From Halapricum sp. CBA1109 (GTDB lineage: Archaea > Halobacteriota > Halobacteria > Halobacteriales > Haloarculaceae), in the NCBI RefSeq assembly GCF_009741825.1, contig NZ_WPCA01000004.1, forward strand, positions 1 to 49,065: a stretch of 49,065 bases of DNA, in the 5' to 3' direction. Under the pieces are notes generated by a model. That model was not told the origin of the DNA. It did not search any database and saw nothing but the letters and a program-made list of their open reading frames with translations. Positions within the stretch are counted from its first letter, which is position 1; every line of letters starts with the position of its first letter. The translations under genes and the position numbers were made by a program. Shown one piece after another: positions 24,934 to 33,664 of the stretch.

Positions 24934-26304
24934 ATGGTGGAAGCGAATCGAACTGTAGTGATTCCCCTCAAGATTCCAGAAGGATCACGCTCCGACTTCC
25001 ACCAAACTATCCTGCCGTATGCCTACTGCCAGCAGGAAGCTGTCGACCACTGCTGGCCAGACACACCGACACGGCCCGACGATCTGCAAACCAGCAAGCG
25101 GGATGCCGAAAGCGCACTCTATGACCGTCTTCGAGAGGACACCGACGAACTGCTGAATGCGAACCTCGTCCAGAAAGCCATCAAAGACGCCACCGCTGCT
25201 ATCGGTTCGTGCAAGACCAGTTGGGAAAACGGCGACCGTATCAGTAAACCCGACTTCTACGACCGAGAGCTACCCGGCTACACGATGACCTACGACAAAA
25301 GGGCTGCCACATATAGCCGGTACGAGGCGACGTTCTCGACACTCACCGGCACTGTAACCTGCCGGTACGAACTGCCAGCAGAGATCGAAGGAACGCCGTA
25401 TGGCGAGTACGTGCTCGACAGGCGGTGGTCGTTCTCCACGAGCAAACTGGTCTTCGATGGAGAGCAGTTCTGGCTCCATGCGGTGATGCAACGCCGGTTC
25501 GGAGACGACCCTGTGTACGCACCTACGTCGGACGATTCAGGCTCAGACACGCACGAGGACACTCATCGTGTTCTTGGCGTGGACTTGAATGTCGATGGGG
25601 CAACTGCGGTGACTTCGACTGGCCAGTTCTACGGCAACGCCGATGCACTCAACGCCTACCGCACTGAGCAAGAACAGCTGCGCGGCGAACTTCAGCAAAC
25701 AGGGACGCGAAGTGCCCACCTCCGGTTCCAACAGCGTCGTGGCGTCGAGTGGCGATACTACGACCAGTACGCCCACCACGTCGCCAACTCCATCAAACAA
25801 GAAGCACTCCGTGTTCGCGCCACTCACGTCGCCTTCGAAGAGTTGACGCGGATTCGCAAGCGCATCTCGAATCTACCCAAGTTCCAGCACTGGCTGTTCA
25901 ACAAAGTCCAGATGTACACCGCGTACAAGCTGGAGCGGTACGGTGTGACTGTCGAGACGATCAACCCAGCCGACACGAGTCGGGCATGTAGCCGCACAGA
26001 TTGTGACTGTGTGGACGAAGACAACCGTGACGGCAAGCACTTCGAGTGTCTGGCGTGTGGCTACACGGTCAATGCAGACTACAATGCAGCCAAAAACATC
26101 GGATTCCGGTATCTCAGTGACAACCTTTCCAACCCGGCGGGCCGCACGCGTTCGTCCGGGCAGGCCACGAGTCAACTGGCCTTGGTGTCGGGGACACTCT
26201 CACCAATCGGCGATTTTGCCGAGCATGAGTGGGTGTCCACCGACAAGCCCCACCCTCAACAAGCGAGTGAGTCGTCAGACTCCGAGCGCAGTAGGGTGGG
26301 GTAG
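24934..26304 (+). CDS. tnpB: TnpB RNA-guided nuclease
   Basis: A 456-residue protein that appears intact. RuvC catalytic residues are Asp217 (VLGVDLNVDG), Glu302 or Glu303 (AFEELTRIRKR) and Asp382 (VNADYNAAKNIG); the zinc finger is CSRTDC...CLACG (352-375). TnpB is guided by an RNA from the element's right end and cuts empty donor sites, which keeps the element in place. ATG 24934 begins the expected N-terminal strand (NRTVVIPLKI). The last codons overlap the right-end RNA motif. Its GC content and codon use are lower than those of the neighbouring genes, consistent with recent arrival. Confidence 0.93.
   Translation: MVEANRTVVIPLKIPEGSRSDFHQTILPYAYCQQEAVDHCWPDTPTRPDDLQTSKRDAESALYDRLREDTDELLNANLVQKAIKDATAAIGSCKTSWENGDRISKPDFYDRELPGYTMTYDKRAATYSRYEATFSTLTGTVTCRYELPAEIEGTPYGEYVLDRRWSFSTSKLVFDGEQFWLHAVMQRRFGDDPVYAPTSDDSGSDTHEDTHRVLGVDLNVDGATAVTSTGQFYGNADALNAYRTEQEQLRGELQQTGTRSAHLRFQQRRGVEWRYYDQYAHHVANSIKQEALRVRATHVAFEELTRIRKRISNLPKFQHWLFNKVQMYTAYKLERYGVTVETINPADTSRACSRTDCDCVDEDNRDGKHFECLACGYTVNADYNAAKNIGFRYLSDNLSNPAGRTRSSGQATSQLALVSGTLSPIGDFAEHEWVSTDKPHPQQASESSDSERSRVG
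26248..26301 (+). ncRNA. Predicted omega-RNA 3' scaffold at the tnpB right end
   Basis: CCCCACCCTCAA (26248-26259) and GTAGGGTGGGG (26291-26301) can form a nine-base stem around a 36-base interior, overlapping the tnpB 3' end. Haloarchaeal tnpB genes are known to give sense-overlapping 3' RNAs. The guide would be the flanking bases from 26302 (TAGTTGACTCGTTTG). Confidence 0.6.
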
Positions 26305-26419
26305 TTGACTCGTTTGCGTTTGGCGCAGTTTGGTCTCGTATCGCAGTTTTCCTTCACTATCGCGTGATCAGTTCCTCGTGCGAAGGCTTATTGCAATTTG
26401 CACGTAATCAGCAAGTACG

Positions 26420-26935
26420 ATGGCTACCAGCGACGCAAACAGCGCTACACCACTCGATACCGGTGGTGAGGCGTTCGAACTCCTCAGGAATGCCCGCAAA
26501 GCGTGGATCTACACGTATATCCGCCACCACCCGTCGTCGACGATAAAAGAGGTCGTCGAGACGTTGGAGGTGCCACAGCGGACGGTCTACGAATACGTGG
26601 ACGATCTTGAGGCCGCTGGGTTCATCGAACAGTCCAACGATGGCCGGCCCGCGGCGTATCGGGCTCACCACATCGACCTACAGTTGATAGACGGGAACAC
26701 CGAACGCCGAATAACGCCGGAGTTGGTCGAAGCTATCGCCCGCCGTACGCACGATGGGGACATCGACACCTACGTCGACCGGCACGGACTGGACGGGTTA
26801 GCGGTCGCCCTCGACTACGCCCGGGAGTATGTCGACGGGTCTGTCACTCACCGCATTATGGCCCGCGAGCAAGACGTTTCGCCGCTCGAAGCGGGAATCG
26901 TCTTGGACGCACTTCGGCCCGTCGTCGAGGACTGA
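26420..26935 (+). CDS. Winged-HTH protein, probable antitoxin partner of the PIN gene
   Basis: A 171-residue protein. Residues 20-70 are a winged helix (NARKAWIYTYIRHHPSSTIKEVVETLEVPQRTVYEYVDDLEAAGFI), and the C-terminal half (RRITPELVEAIARRTHDGDIDTYVDRHG...) is a helical dimer or partner-binding region. Seven bases separate it from the PIN gene. Haloarchaea carry many such HTH-PIN pairs that behave like VapBC toxin-antitoxin modules. CTTATTGC at 26388 is a TATA box 30 bases before the ATG, so the mRNA is probably leaderless. The gene is just right of the tnpB element. Confidence 0.8.
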   Translation: MATSDANSATPLDTGGEAFELLRNARKAWIYTYIRHHPSSTIKEVVETLEVPQRTVYEYVDDLEAAGFIEQSNDGRPAAYRAHHIDLQLIDGNTERRITPELVEAIARRTHDGDIDTYVDRHGLDGLAVALDYAREYVDGSVTHRIMAREQDVSPLEAGIVLDALRPVVED

Positions 26936-26941
26936 TCGGCG

Positions 26942-27487
26942 ATGGACCGTGACAGCGTCGTCGTCTTTCTCGATTCGTCGGTCCTGATTAGCTGTGGGCG
27001 GCGGGAGAGTACGCGTTTCCGGGCACTCGCCCGTGAGGCTCGACAGCGGGACAGTGTCTTTCGCATCTCGCCACAGGTGTACGCCGAAGTGACTGGGGAC
27101 TCGGATACTGATGCATATTCGACGGGTAATGCCCCTGTCGAGGAGGCGATTCAGGAGGGGTGGCTGAAAGTTACAGAGAGCCCGTCCTATTCTGACCCAT
27201 CCATCTCGAATGTGATGGATCAAGCGCGGAACTTCATCGCGAGTGCTACCGACCGCTCGGTGGATATCGTCGAAAAGGCCGACACTGAGACGGTCGGTCT
27301 CGCACTCGAAACGCTGGTCGACGGTACAGCCGACCGGGTCGTCGTCGTCACGAACGACGTTCCGCTCGGCGAAGCGGCGGTATCACTGCTTGCACAACAC
27401 GGGGTCGACGACGACCAAATCAGGTGGCTGACGGGCGGGGAACTCGCCGACGAACTCGCTGAGGATTTTGTCCCCGAGTTCGACTGA
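26942..27487 (+). CDS. PIN-domain ribonuclease (toxin-like)
   Basis: A 181-residue PIN protein. The acidic residues expected for a metal-dependent RNase are Asp11 (VFLDSSVLI), Glu49 (QVYAEVTGD), Asp114 and Asp139 (VVVTNDVPLGEAA). Such proteins cleave RNA and are neutralised by the protein encoded next door. About 40 residues longer than minimal VapC toxins, with the extra part at the C-terminus (LTGGELADELAEDFV). Operon with the HTH gene, gap of six bases. Confidence 0.82.
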   Translation: MDRDSVVVFLDSSVLISCGRRESTRFRALAREARQRDSVFRISPQVYAEVTGDSDTDAYSTGNAPVEEAIQEGWLKVTESPSYSDPSISNVMDQARNFIASATDRSVDIVEKADTETVGLALETLVDGTADRVVVVTNDVPLGEAAVSLLAQHGVDDDQIRWLTGGELADELAEDFVPEFD

Positions 27488-27507
27488 AACCGTCTCCCGA
27501 GTTCGAT

Positions 27508-28491
27508 TCACTCCCCACGAACCAGCGGTTCGTACCACTCTTGATTTTCGCGGTACCACTCGACGAACTCCGCGACGCCTTCCTCGATAGTCCGGGTGGG
27601 TTCGTAACCGAGCAGTTCGCCCGCCTTCTCGACGCTGGCGTGGGTGTGCTCGGCGTCGATGTCGTACCCCGTCGTGTAGATCAGATCCAGTTCCGGTGCC
27701 ATCGCGTCCCGGACCGTCTCGGCCAGTTCCTCGATGGAGATGGTGCCGCCGCTCCCGACGTTCATCGTCTCGCCGTCGGCGGCGTCGCTCTCTAGCAGCG
27801 TTCGGTTGACCGAGACGATGTCCTCGACGAAGGTGAAATCGCGCGTCTTCGAGCCGTCGCCGTAGATTTCCGGTGGCTCGCCGTTGGCACACCGGGAGAC
27901 GAAGTTCGAGATGGCCATCCCGGGGCGCATCCGCGGGCCGTAGACGGTGAAGTACCGCAGGGCGACGATGGGCAGGTTGTAGCGGTCGGCGTAGACCATC
28001 CCGTAGCGCTCGGCGGCCAGTTTCGACGCGCCGTAGGGGCTGACGGGTTTGGTCGGATGGGCCTCGTCGTAGGGCAGGTACTGGGCCGTGCCGTAGACCG
28101 ACGAGGAACTGGCCAGCACGACCCGCCGGAGGTCGGTCCCGCGGGCGGCGTCGAGGACGTTCAACGTCCCGTCGACGTTCACCTCGTGGTACTTCCGCGG
28201 GTCGATGTCGGCCCGGACGCCCGCCTGGGCGGCGTGGTGGGAGACGACGTCGGTACTCGTGACCAACTCGGCCACCAACTCAGCGTCCCGGACGTCACCC
28301 TCGACCAACCGGTACGAACCGTCGCCGTCGGCCGCGGCCGCACGGCCCGCCTCGACGTTGTGTTCTTTCAGGCGTACGTCGTAGTAGGGGTCGAAGTTGT
28401 CCAACACGACCACGTCGTGGCCGTCCCGGACGAACCGTTCGGCGAGGTGACCGCCGATGAACCCCGCGCCGCCAGTGACGAGCACGTCCAT
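27508..28491 (-). CDS. NAD-dependent nucleotide-sugar epimerase/dehydratase (extended SDR)
   Basis: A 327-residue extended short-chain dehydrogenase. The cofactor loop is GGAGFIGG (8-15), the catalytic triad is SSSVYG with YGASK, and RYFTVYGPRMRPGMAISNF is the sugar-binding region of UDP-glucose or UDP-glucuronate 4-epimerase-type enzymes. It probably makes a sugar nucleotide for glycosylation of surface proteins. A UDP-glucose dehydrogenase-type gene is 0.9 kb away on the other strand, so a glucuronate epimerase is plausible. ATG 28491 starts the Rossmann strand (MDVLVTGGAGF); longer starts are rejected. Confidence 0.87.
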   Translation of the reverse strand: MDVLVTGGAGFIGGHLAERFVRDGHDVVVLDNFDPYYDVRLKEHNVEAGRAAAADGDGSYRLVEGDVRDAELVAELVTSTDVVSHHAAQAGVRADIDPRKYHEVNVDGTLNVLDAARGTDLRRVVLASSSSVYGTAQYLPYDEAHPTKPVSPYGASKLAAERYGMVYADRYNLPIVALRYFTVYGPRMRPGMAISNFVSRCANGEPPEIYGDGSKTRDFTFVEDIVSVNRTLLESDAADGETMNVGSGGTISIEELAETVRDAMAPELDLIYTTGYDIDAEHTHASVEKAGELLGYEPTRTIEEGVAEFVEWYRENQEWYEPLVRGE

Positions 28492-28512
28492 ATCTCCACG
28501 CAGACGACACCA

Positions 28513-28522
28513 GTATAAATAT
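28513..28522 (-). promoter_or_regulatory. Epimerase promoter
   Basis: ATATTTATAC on the minus strand is a strong TATA box 22-31 bases before the start at 28491. The rest of the 28492-28797 gap has no gene; it holds an AT-rich patch at 28702-28740 with a small inverted repeat GCATA-TATT-TATGC. Confidence 0.7.
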
Positions 28523-28797
28523 CGTGGTGGCTCCGGACGCCGCCATCCCGTCGACACTGTCGGTGCGAGCCGACCGCAAAAACTGTCGAAAGTGGGTGGT
28601 GTGGGTGCAGGAGCATACCACCGGTTGTGTGTGAATGTCGGGTGGGGGGTGTGCTGGTGCAACCAGGCGACTGGCTGCACGCTATCGGAGTGCCGCCGAT
28701 GGCATATATTTATGCAAATACTCTGTGTATTGTAGTACGTTTCTACACGAAATCCTTCCCCCCGCTGCCGACACGTTCGACGCCCGACTGCGGCCCC

Positions 28798-29268
28798 TCA
28801 GGCCTCGACTTCCGTGCCGCACTCGGGGCAGACCATCCCCGGTTCGCCGTCGATCAGCGTGAACTCCAGATAGTCGCTGTCGCCACAGTTCCGACACGGG
28901 GCCGCGACCCGGACGTCGGTCGACCCCTGTGGCGCACCCAGCGCCAGCGCCCGGAGTCGCTCGTCGGACTCGTTTCGGCCCTGTTGGTACTCGCCCGCTC
29001 CGAAGCGGACCAACTCTCCTTCGCTGACGGTGACCGTCTCGCTCTCGGCGTCCAACGCCGGCTTTGTCTCGAAGGTCGCCTCGCCCTCGAGTATCAGGAA
29101 CGCTTCCTCCTGGTCGAGGTGGGCGTGCAATCCGTCGGTGAACGCCTCGCCGGGGTCGAGGACGTAGTAGTTCATTGCGAACTCCGAGGCCTCAAGCGGC
29201 CCTGAGACGCTCTGTCGCTCCTGTTCGGCGGCGTCCGCGGTCATCCCGTCGAGATCGACTGTCTCCAT
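28798..29268 (-). CDS. Cupin-domain protein with C-terminal zinc ribbon
   Basis: A 156-residue protein. Residues 25-105 form a single cupin barrel ([34 protein letters not shown]...[16 protein letters not shown]), with the His-x-His and Glu of the metal site. The C-terminus has CRNCG...CPECG, a zinc ribbon. The function of this architecture is not known to me. It starts at ATG 29268, 78 bases from the divergent dehydrogenase gene. Confidence 0.8.
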   Translation of the reverse strand: METVDLDGMTADAAEQERQSVSGPLEASEFAMNYYVLDPGEAFTDGLHAHLDQEEAFLILEGEATFETKPALDAESETVTVSEGELVRFGAGEYQQGRNESDERLRALALGAPQGSTDVRVAAPCRNCGDSDYLEFTLIDGEPGMVCPECGTEVEA

Positions 29269-29346
29269 ACGTCCCCTCTCGGCGCTCGTGGACAAAAGGG
29301 CACTGCCGACCCCAATATTCAAGCCCGAACCCGGCTACCCCCGCAT

Positions 29347-30643
29347 ATGGAGATCAGCGTACTCGGGAGCGGCTACGTCGGGACGACGCTGTCGGCCTGT
29401 CTCGCGGATCTGGGCCACGACGTAACGGCGGTCGATGTCGACCCCGACGTCGTAGACGCCATCAACGCCGGCGAGTCGCCGATACACGAACCCGGACTGG
29501 ACGAGTTGATCGAAGCCCACGCCGGGGACGCCCTGATCGCGACGACGGAGTACGCCGCCGTCCCCGAGACGGACGTGACATTTCTGGCGCTTGCGACTCC
29601 CTCGAAGTCGGACGGCTCCATCGACACCTCCATCGTCGAGTCGGCGGCAGCGGACCTCGGCGCGGCCCTCGGCGACGCCGACGGGGCACAGCCACACCCG
29701 GTCGTCGTCAAGAGCACGGTGATTCCGGGGACGACGGAGGACGTCATCGCCCCGGAGATAGCGGCGGCCGCCGACCGTCCGGTCGAGGCAATCGTCGAGA
29801 TGGGGATGAACCCCGAGTTCCTCCGGGAGGGGACGGCCGTCGAGGACTTCACCGACCCCGACAAGGTGGTTCTCGGAGCCGAGGGCGAGCGCGTCCACGC
29901 GACCTCCGGGAGGTGTACGCGCCGCTGTTCGAGCGCGTCGACACCGACGTCGTCGAGACGGGAATCCGGGAGGCCGAAGCGATCAAGTACGCCAACAACG
30001 CCCTGTTGGCGACGAAGATCAGCGCGATGAACGACATCGGGAACGTCTGCAAGGAGTACGGTGTCGACGCCTACGAGGTAGCCGACGCCGTCGGCCTCGA
30101 CCACCGGATTCAGCGGGCGTTTCTCGACAGCGGGGTCGGCTTCGGTGGTTCGTGTTTCCCGAAAGATGTCGCCGCCCTCGCCGCGGCGGGCCGGGCCGCC
30201 GACTACGACCCGTCGCTCCTCGACGCGGTGCTCGAAGTCAACGACAAACAGCCCCGGCGGTTGCTCGAACTGCTGGACGATCACACCGATGTCACCGGTG
30301 AACGCGTGGCGGTCCTCGGCCTCGCGTTCAAACCCGGGACCGACGACGTCCGCAACTCCCGGGCCATCCCCGTCGTCGAGGGCCTGCAGGACCGCGGTGC
30401 GGACGTGGTGGGCTACGACCCCGTCGCGGCCGACGAGATGCGCGAGCGCTTCCCCGATATCGAGTACGCCGACTCGGCGGCGGGCGCCTCGAAGACGCAG
30501 CCGCGGCGTTGGTCGTCACCGACTGGGACGAGTTCGCGGCCCTCGATTCGGCGTTCGACCGAATGGCCGACCCAATCGTCCTCGACGGCCGTCACATCGT
30601 CGAGCGTCGGGAGGGTATCGTCTACGAAGGGCTGACGTGGTAG
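29347..30643 (+). CDS. UDP-glucose/GDP-mannose dehydrogenase family protein (two frameshifts as sequenced)
   Basis: About 432 residues. It oxidises a nucleotide sugar to the uronic acid with two NAD. Visible: N-terminal Rossmann [68 protein letters not shown], the catalytic Cys in [13 protein letters not shown], and [16 protein letters not shown]. Missing bases near 29901 and 30488 break the frame; restoring them gives [17 protein letters not shown] and [16 protein letters not shown], ending with a normal C-terminal domain at 30643. Probably supplies hexuronic acid for S-layer or archaellin glycans together with the epimerase gene. Confidence 0.9.
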
Positions 30644-30701
30644 GCAGCACGGCCCCGCCGAGCGGTGTTCGTCCGTAACCGGGTGACCGCACGCTCCGCG
30701 A

Positions 30702-30736
30702 ACGACCAAGTGTCCGGCGGCCGGACGTTCGGTCGT
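30702..30736 (+). terminator. Two-step hairpin after the dehydrogenase gene
   Basis: ACGACC (30702-30707) pairs with GGTCGT (30731-30736), and inside it GTCCGG (30712-30717) with CCGGAC (30721-30726). It lies 58 bases after the stop. Could mark the transcript end or be an operator for the next gene; no T tract follows. Confidence 0.35.
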
Positions 30737-30812
30737 CTATGCCCCGCCGCTCTCGCCCTGTCCCTCGGCCCATCGCTCTCCCGACCGCACCGCCCCTGAA
30801 CCGAGGTGTGCG

Positions 30813-32090
30813 ATGACCGACGAGGCGTTCCGCTATCCCAACCGCGGCGAGGACGCCGACGACCGGGTCTCCCGTCGCCTCCTCCTCGCGGGGTCGGCCG
30901 CCGCGGGCGTGACCGCGACGGCGGGGTGTTCCGGCGACGGAAGCGGAGTCACGACCGACGGTCCGCCGGCCGAAGTCACCGACCGCGACACCGTCTTCGT
31001 GTTCAACACCGGCGAGGGGACGGTGAGCATCGTCGACACCGGCGACGGGGCGGTCGTCGACACTGTCGACCTCGGGGCCTCCTCGTCGTTCCCCTCGAAC
31101 CAGTATCTCCCGGGGCTGACCGACTCCGCGCGGGACCCGCTGTGGCTGAACGTCGGCCGGGGCGTCCGGGCGCTTGCGGTCGGGACTCTCTCGGAGGTCG
31201 CCGCCGTCGACACTGGGTCCGGCGCGAACTGGCAGGAACTCACGCCCGACGGCGAGTCGCTGGTCGTCTCCGCCCGGGAACCGGCACACACCCAGTACCT
31301 GATCGACGCCGACCGCGACTCGGACTCCTTCGGCAGCGTCACGGCCGAGCTAGACCGGACGGACGAGGGCGGCCGCGGCGATATCGACGGCCCCGGTCCC
31401 TGTGACGTGACGGTCCACCCCGACGGCCGGTTCGCGTACGTTCCGGACCTCTACGGCGACACCCTGACCGTCCTCGACCTCGAGGAGTTCGGCGCCCACG
31501 AACAGGTCGACGTGCCGCCGGTCGTCGCCGACGCCGCCGCGCCGTGGATGGGCACCGTCGCGCCGGACGGCGACACGCTGCTGGTCGAACACGACGAGGG
31601 CGCTGACGGGACCGAGAGCGTCTGGGACACGAGCGATCCGGGCGCTCCCGAAGAGGTCGTCCGTCTGACGGCCGAGGACGGGATGGGCCGGCGACCGCTG
31701 ACCAGCGAGGTCGGCCCGGACTCGGCGACGGGGTACGTCTTCACGCCCGGGAGCGAGGACGTGACGGTACTCGACCTCGCGGCCGGCGAGGTCAGCGGCC
31801 GAATCGACCTCGGCGGGGAAGCCTTCGTCGGGACGTGGGACCCCGACCACGAACGGCTCTACGTCCCGGTTCAGACCGCCGACGAGGTGGCCGTCATCGA
31901 CCACGACGAAGGCGCCGTCGTCGACCGTATCCCGGTCGGGAGCGCGCCCTACGGCGCGACGGCGGCGACGGTCCGGCCGGCCGAAGGCTCCGTGGGAGAC
32001 CGGTCGGCGGACCGGCGCCTCTACCGGGAGCTATCGGGCGAGGGGACGACCTACTGCATCGGCAACTGCGCCTGCGGCCACCAACTGTGA
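30813..32090 (+). CDS. Tat-exported lipoprotein with YVTN/YncE-like beta-propeller
   Basis: A 425-residue secreted protein. The signal peptide has twin arginines (SRRLLLAGSAAAGVTATAGC) and ends in a lipobox, TAGC, so it is lipid-anchored outside the cell. The rest is a seven-bladed-type propeller with recurring blades such as VFVFNTGEGTVSIVDTGDGAVVDTVDLG and VTVHPDGRFAYVPDLYGDTLTVLDL. The C-terminus YCIGNCACGHQL has three clustered cysteines. Binding partner unknown. Not obviously linked to its neighbours. Confidence 0.82.
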   Translation: MTDEAFRYPNRGEDADDRVSRRLLLAGSAAAGVTATAGCSGDGSGVTTDGPPAEVTDRDTVFVFNTGEGTVSIVDTGDGAVVDTVDLGASSSFPSNQYLPGLTDSARDPLWLNVGRGVRALAVGTLSEVAAVDTGSGANWQELTPDGESLVVSAREPAHTQYLIDADRDSDSFGSVTAELDRTDEGGRGDIDGPGPCDVTVHPDGRFAYVPDLYGDTLTVLDLEEFGAHEQVDVPPVVADAAAPWMGTVAPDGDTLLVEHDEGADGTESVWDTSDPGAPEEVVRLTAEDGMGRRPLTSEVGPDSATGYVFTPGSEDVTVLDLAAGEVSGRIDLGGEAFVGTWDPDHERLYVPVQTADEVAVIDHDEGAVVDRIPVGSAPYGATAATVRPAEGSVGDRSADRRLYRELSGEGTTYCIGNCACGHQL

Positions 32091-32168
32091 TTTCGGCGGC
32101 ATATGACAACGGAACGTCTGTATACGGCAACTAAAAGCTAATTCACTACGTATAATCACACGAACGGT

Positions 32169-33172
32169 ATGGACTCGGACCGAACGCTACTAGATCGGTC
32201 ACTCGACGCCCTCGACGACATCTTCTACGTGTACGACGACCGCGCGCGTCTCGTCTACTGGAACCAGCGCCTGAACGACCTGTTCGCCCTCGACGACGCG
32301 GACCTGTACGGAATGGCCGCCGACGAGTTCTTCGTCGAGGCCGACCGGCCGGTAGTCGCGGCCGCTGTCGCGGAGTTGTTCGACGAGGGCGAGACGGTCG
32401 TCGAGGTCCGCGCGGAGACGACCGAGGGCCGGCGGCGCCTCCAGTTGACCGGCCGTCGGTTGACCGACGACGACGGGGCTATCCTCGGGTTCGCGGGAAT
32501 CGGTCGTGACGTCACCGAGGCGCGCGCCGCCGAGCAGCGCCTCGAACGGCAGAACGAGCGCCTCGACGAGTTCGTCGGCGTCGTCTCCCACGACCTCCGA
32601 AGCCCGCTGGGCGTCCTCGACGGCGCGCTGGCGCTGGCCGAGGAGACCGGCGACCCGGCCGCCTTCGAGCGCGCCCGCCACGCCGCCGAACGGATGGAGG
32701 CGCTTATCGACGACCTGCTGGCGTTGGCCCGCAAGGGCGAGTGGGTCGAGAACGTCCGTCCGGTCGCGCTCGACACGCTCGCTCGCTCCTGCTGGACCGC
32801 TCTCGACACCGAAGACGGGCGCCTCGTCGTCGACACCGACCGGGCGATTATGGCCGACGCGAACCGCCTCTACCAACTGTTCGAGAACCTCTACCGCAAC
32901 GCCGTCGTCCACGGCCGCGGCGAGGACCGGCCACTGACTGTCACGGTCGGGACAGTCGACGACGGCTTCTTCGTCGCCGACACCGGCCCCGGCATCCCCG
33001 ATTCCGCTCGCACCCGGGTGTTCGAGACGGGGTACACCACCGACGACGCCGGCACCGGGTTCGGCCTGACCATCGTCGACCAGATAGCCAAAGCCCACGG
33101 CTGGGAAGTCAGCGTCACCGACCCCGCGGGCGGCGGTGCTCGATTCGCGTCCGCGGCGTCGAGTTCGTCTGA
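32169..33172 (+). CDS. PAS-domain sensor histidine kinase (C-terminal frameshift as sequenced)
   Basis: About 334 residues. Residues 8-118 are a PAS domain, followed by a coiled linker, the HisKA dimerisation helix with phospho-acceptor His141 (GVVSHDLRSPLG), and an HATPase domain with NLYRNAVVHG, DTGPGIPDS and GTGFGLTIV. No membrane segment, so it is a cytoplasmic sensor. As sequenced the frame runs on to 33203 with an odd tail; restoring one base near 33147 gives ARFRVRGVEFV and a stop at 33172, the usual end of this haloarchaeal family. No response regulator is adjacent. Confidence 0.85.
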
Positions 33173-33217
33173 GGCCATCCCGACGGCTCACACCGTCCGG
33201 TAGCGCCGTCTCGGTAG

Positions 33218-33238
33218 TCTTGTATAATATTGTGCGTT
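33218..33238. promoter_or_regulatory. Sulfur-regulon operator-like site 1 (degenerate)
   Basis: TCTTGT-N9-TGCGTT overlapping TATAATATTG, 42 bases before the ATG of the first HTH gene. The left half fits the series (TCTTGT also occurs at sites 2 and 4 as TCTTGG and TCTTGT); the right half is poor. Confidence 0.4.
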
Positions 33239-33280
33239 TCAAGAACACTCTTATGGCGCTGGGCGTCGTAGACGGGACGT

Positions 33281-33664
33281 ATGGTCGCTCCAGTGAGCGA
33301 GTCCCTGCGACGCGACGTCCGGAGCATCGACCTGCTGGAGTACGTCTACGGCGTCGGGGACCGCGGCAGGGCGGTCTTCTCTCTCGTCGCGGCGTCACCG
33401 GAGGCAGTGACGGTGGACGAGGTGGCCGCCAGCCTCGACTGTGACCGCTCGACGGCGTACCGGTCGATACGCCGACTGGTCGAGGCGGACCTACTCGTCC
33501 AGACGAAAGTCGACGACGACGGGGGGTACCACTACGTCTACGCGACACGTCCGGCCGAGGAGATAGCGGACGATATGCAGCGCCACCTCAACGACTGGTA
33601 CGCCCGTGTGCAGGGGCTAGTGCAGTCCTTCGAGGAGTCCTGTGGAGGGACCAGCAGTGCCTGA
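33281..33664 (+). CDS. Winged-HTH regulator, paralogue of the 47078 protein
   Basis: A 127-residue regulator. Residues 20-85 are a winged helix (AVFSLVAASPEAVTVDEVAASLDCDRSTAYRSIRRLVEADLL), followed by GGYHYVYATRPAEEIADDMQRHLNDWYARVQGLVQSFEE, a C-terminal helix likely for dimerisation. The wing and IADDMQR.LNDWYA segment are almost identical to the protein at 47078, and the two bracket the sulfur genes. Cys in the recognition region (LDCDRSTAY) is a possible thiol sensor. It probably binds the recurrent TATTGT-N9-ACAATA site. The end overlaps the M20 peptidase gene. Confidence 0.83.
   Translation: MVAPVSESLRRDVRSIDLLEYVYGVGDRGRAVFSLVAASPEAVTVDEVAASLDCDRSTAYRSIRRLVEADLLVQTKVDDDGGYHYVYATRPAEEIADDMQRHLNDWYARVQGLVQSFEESCGGTSSA

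Larger units (their letters stand above)
24728..26304 (+). mobile_element. IS1341-type (tnpB-only) IS200/IS605 element with adjacent relic
   Basis: An intact tnpB (24934-26304) ends in a right end with the CCCCACCCTCAA ... GTAGGGTGGGG motif (26248-26301). About 100 bases before the gene lies the tail of a different tnpB with the same right-end motif (24775-24838). No tnpA is present. I cannot fix the left boundary or a target motif from one copy, so the limits given are those of the visible parts. It sits between the secreted protein gene and the HTH/PIN pair. Confidence 0.65.

Noticed and set aside
28728-28748. A tenth regulon site (TATTGT-N9-CTACAC)
   Set aside because: Only one half fits, it is not next to a start codon in the right orientation, and it lies far from the sulfur genes.
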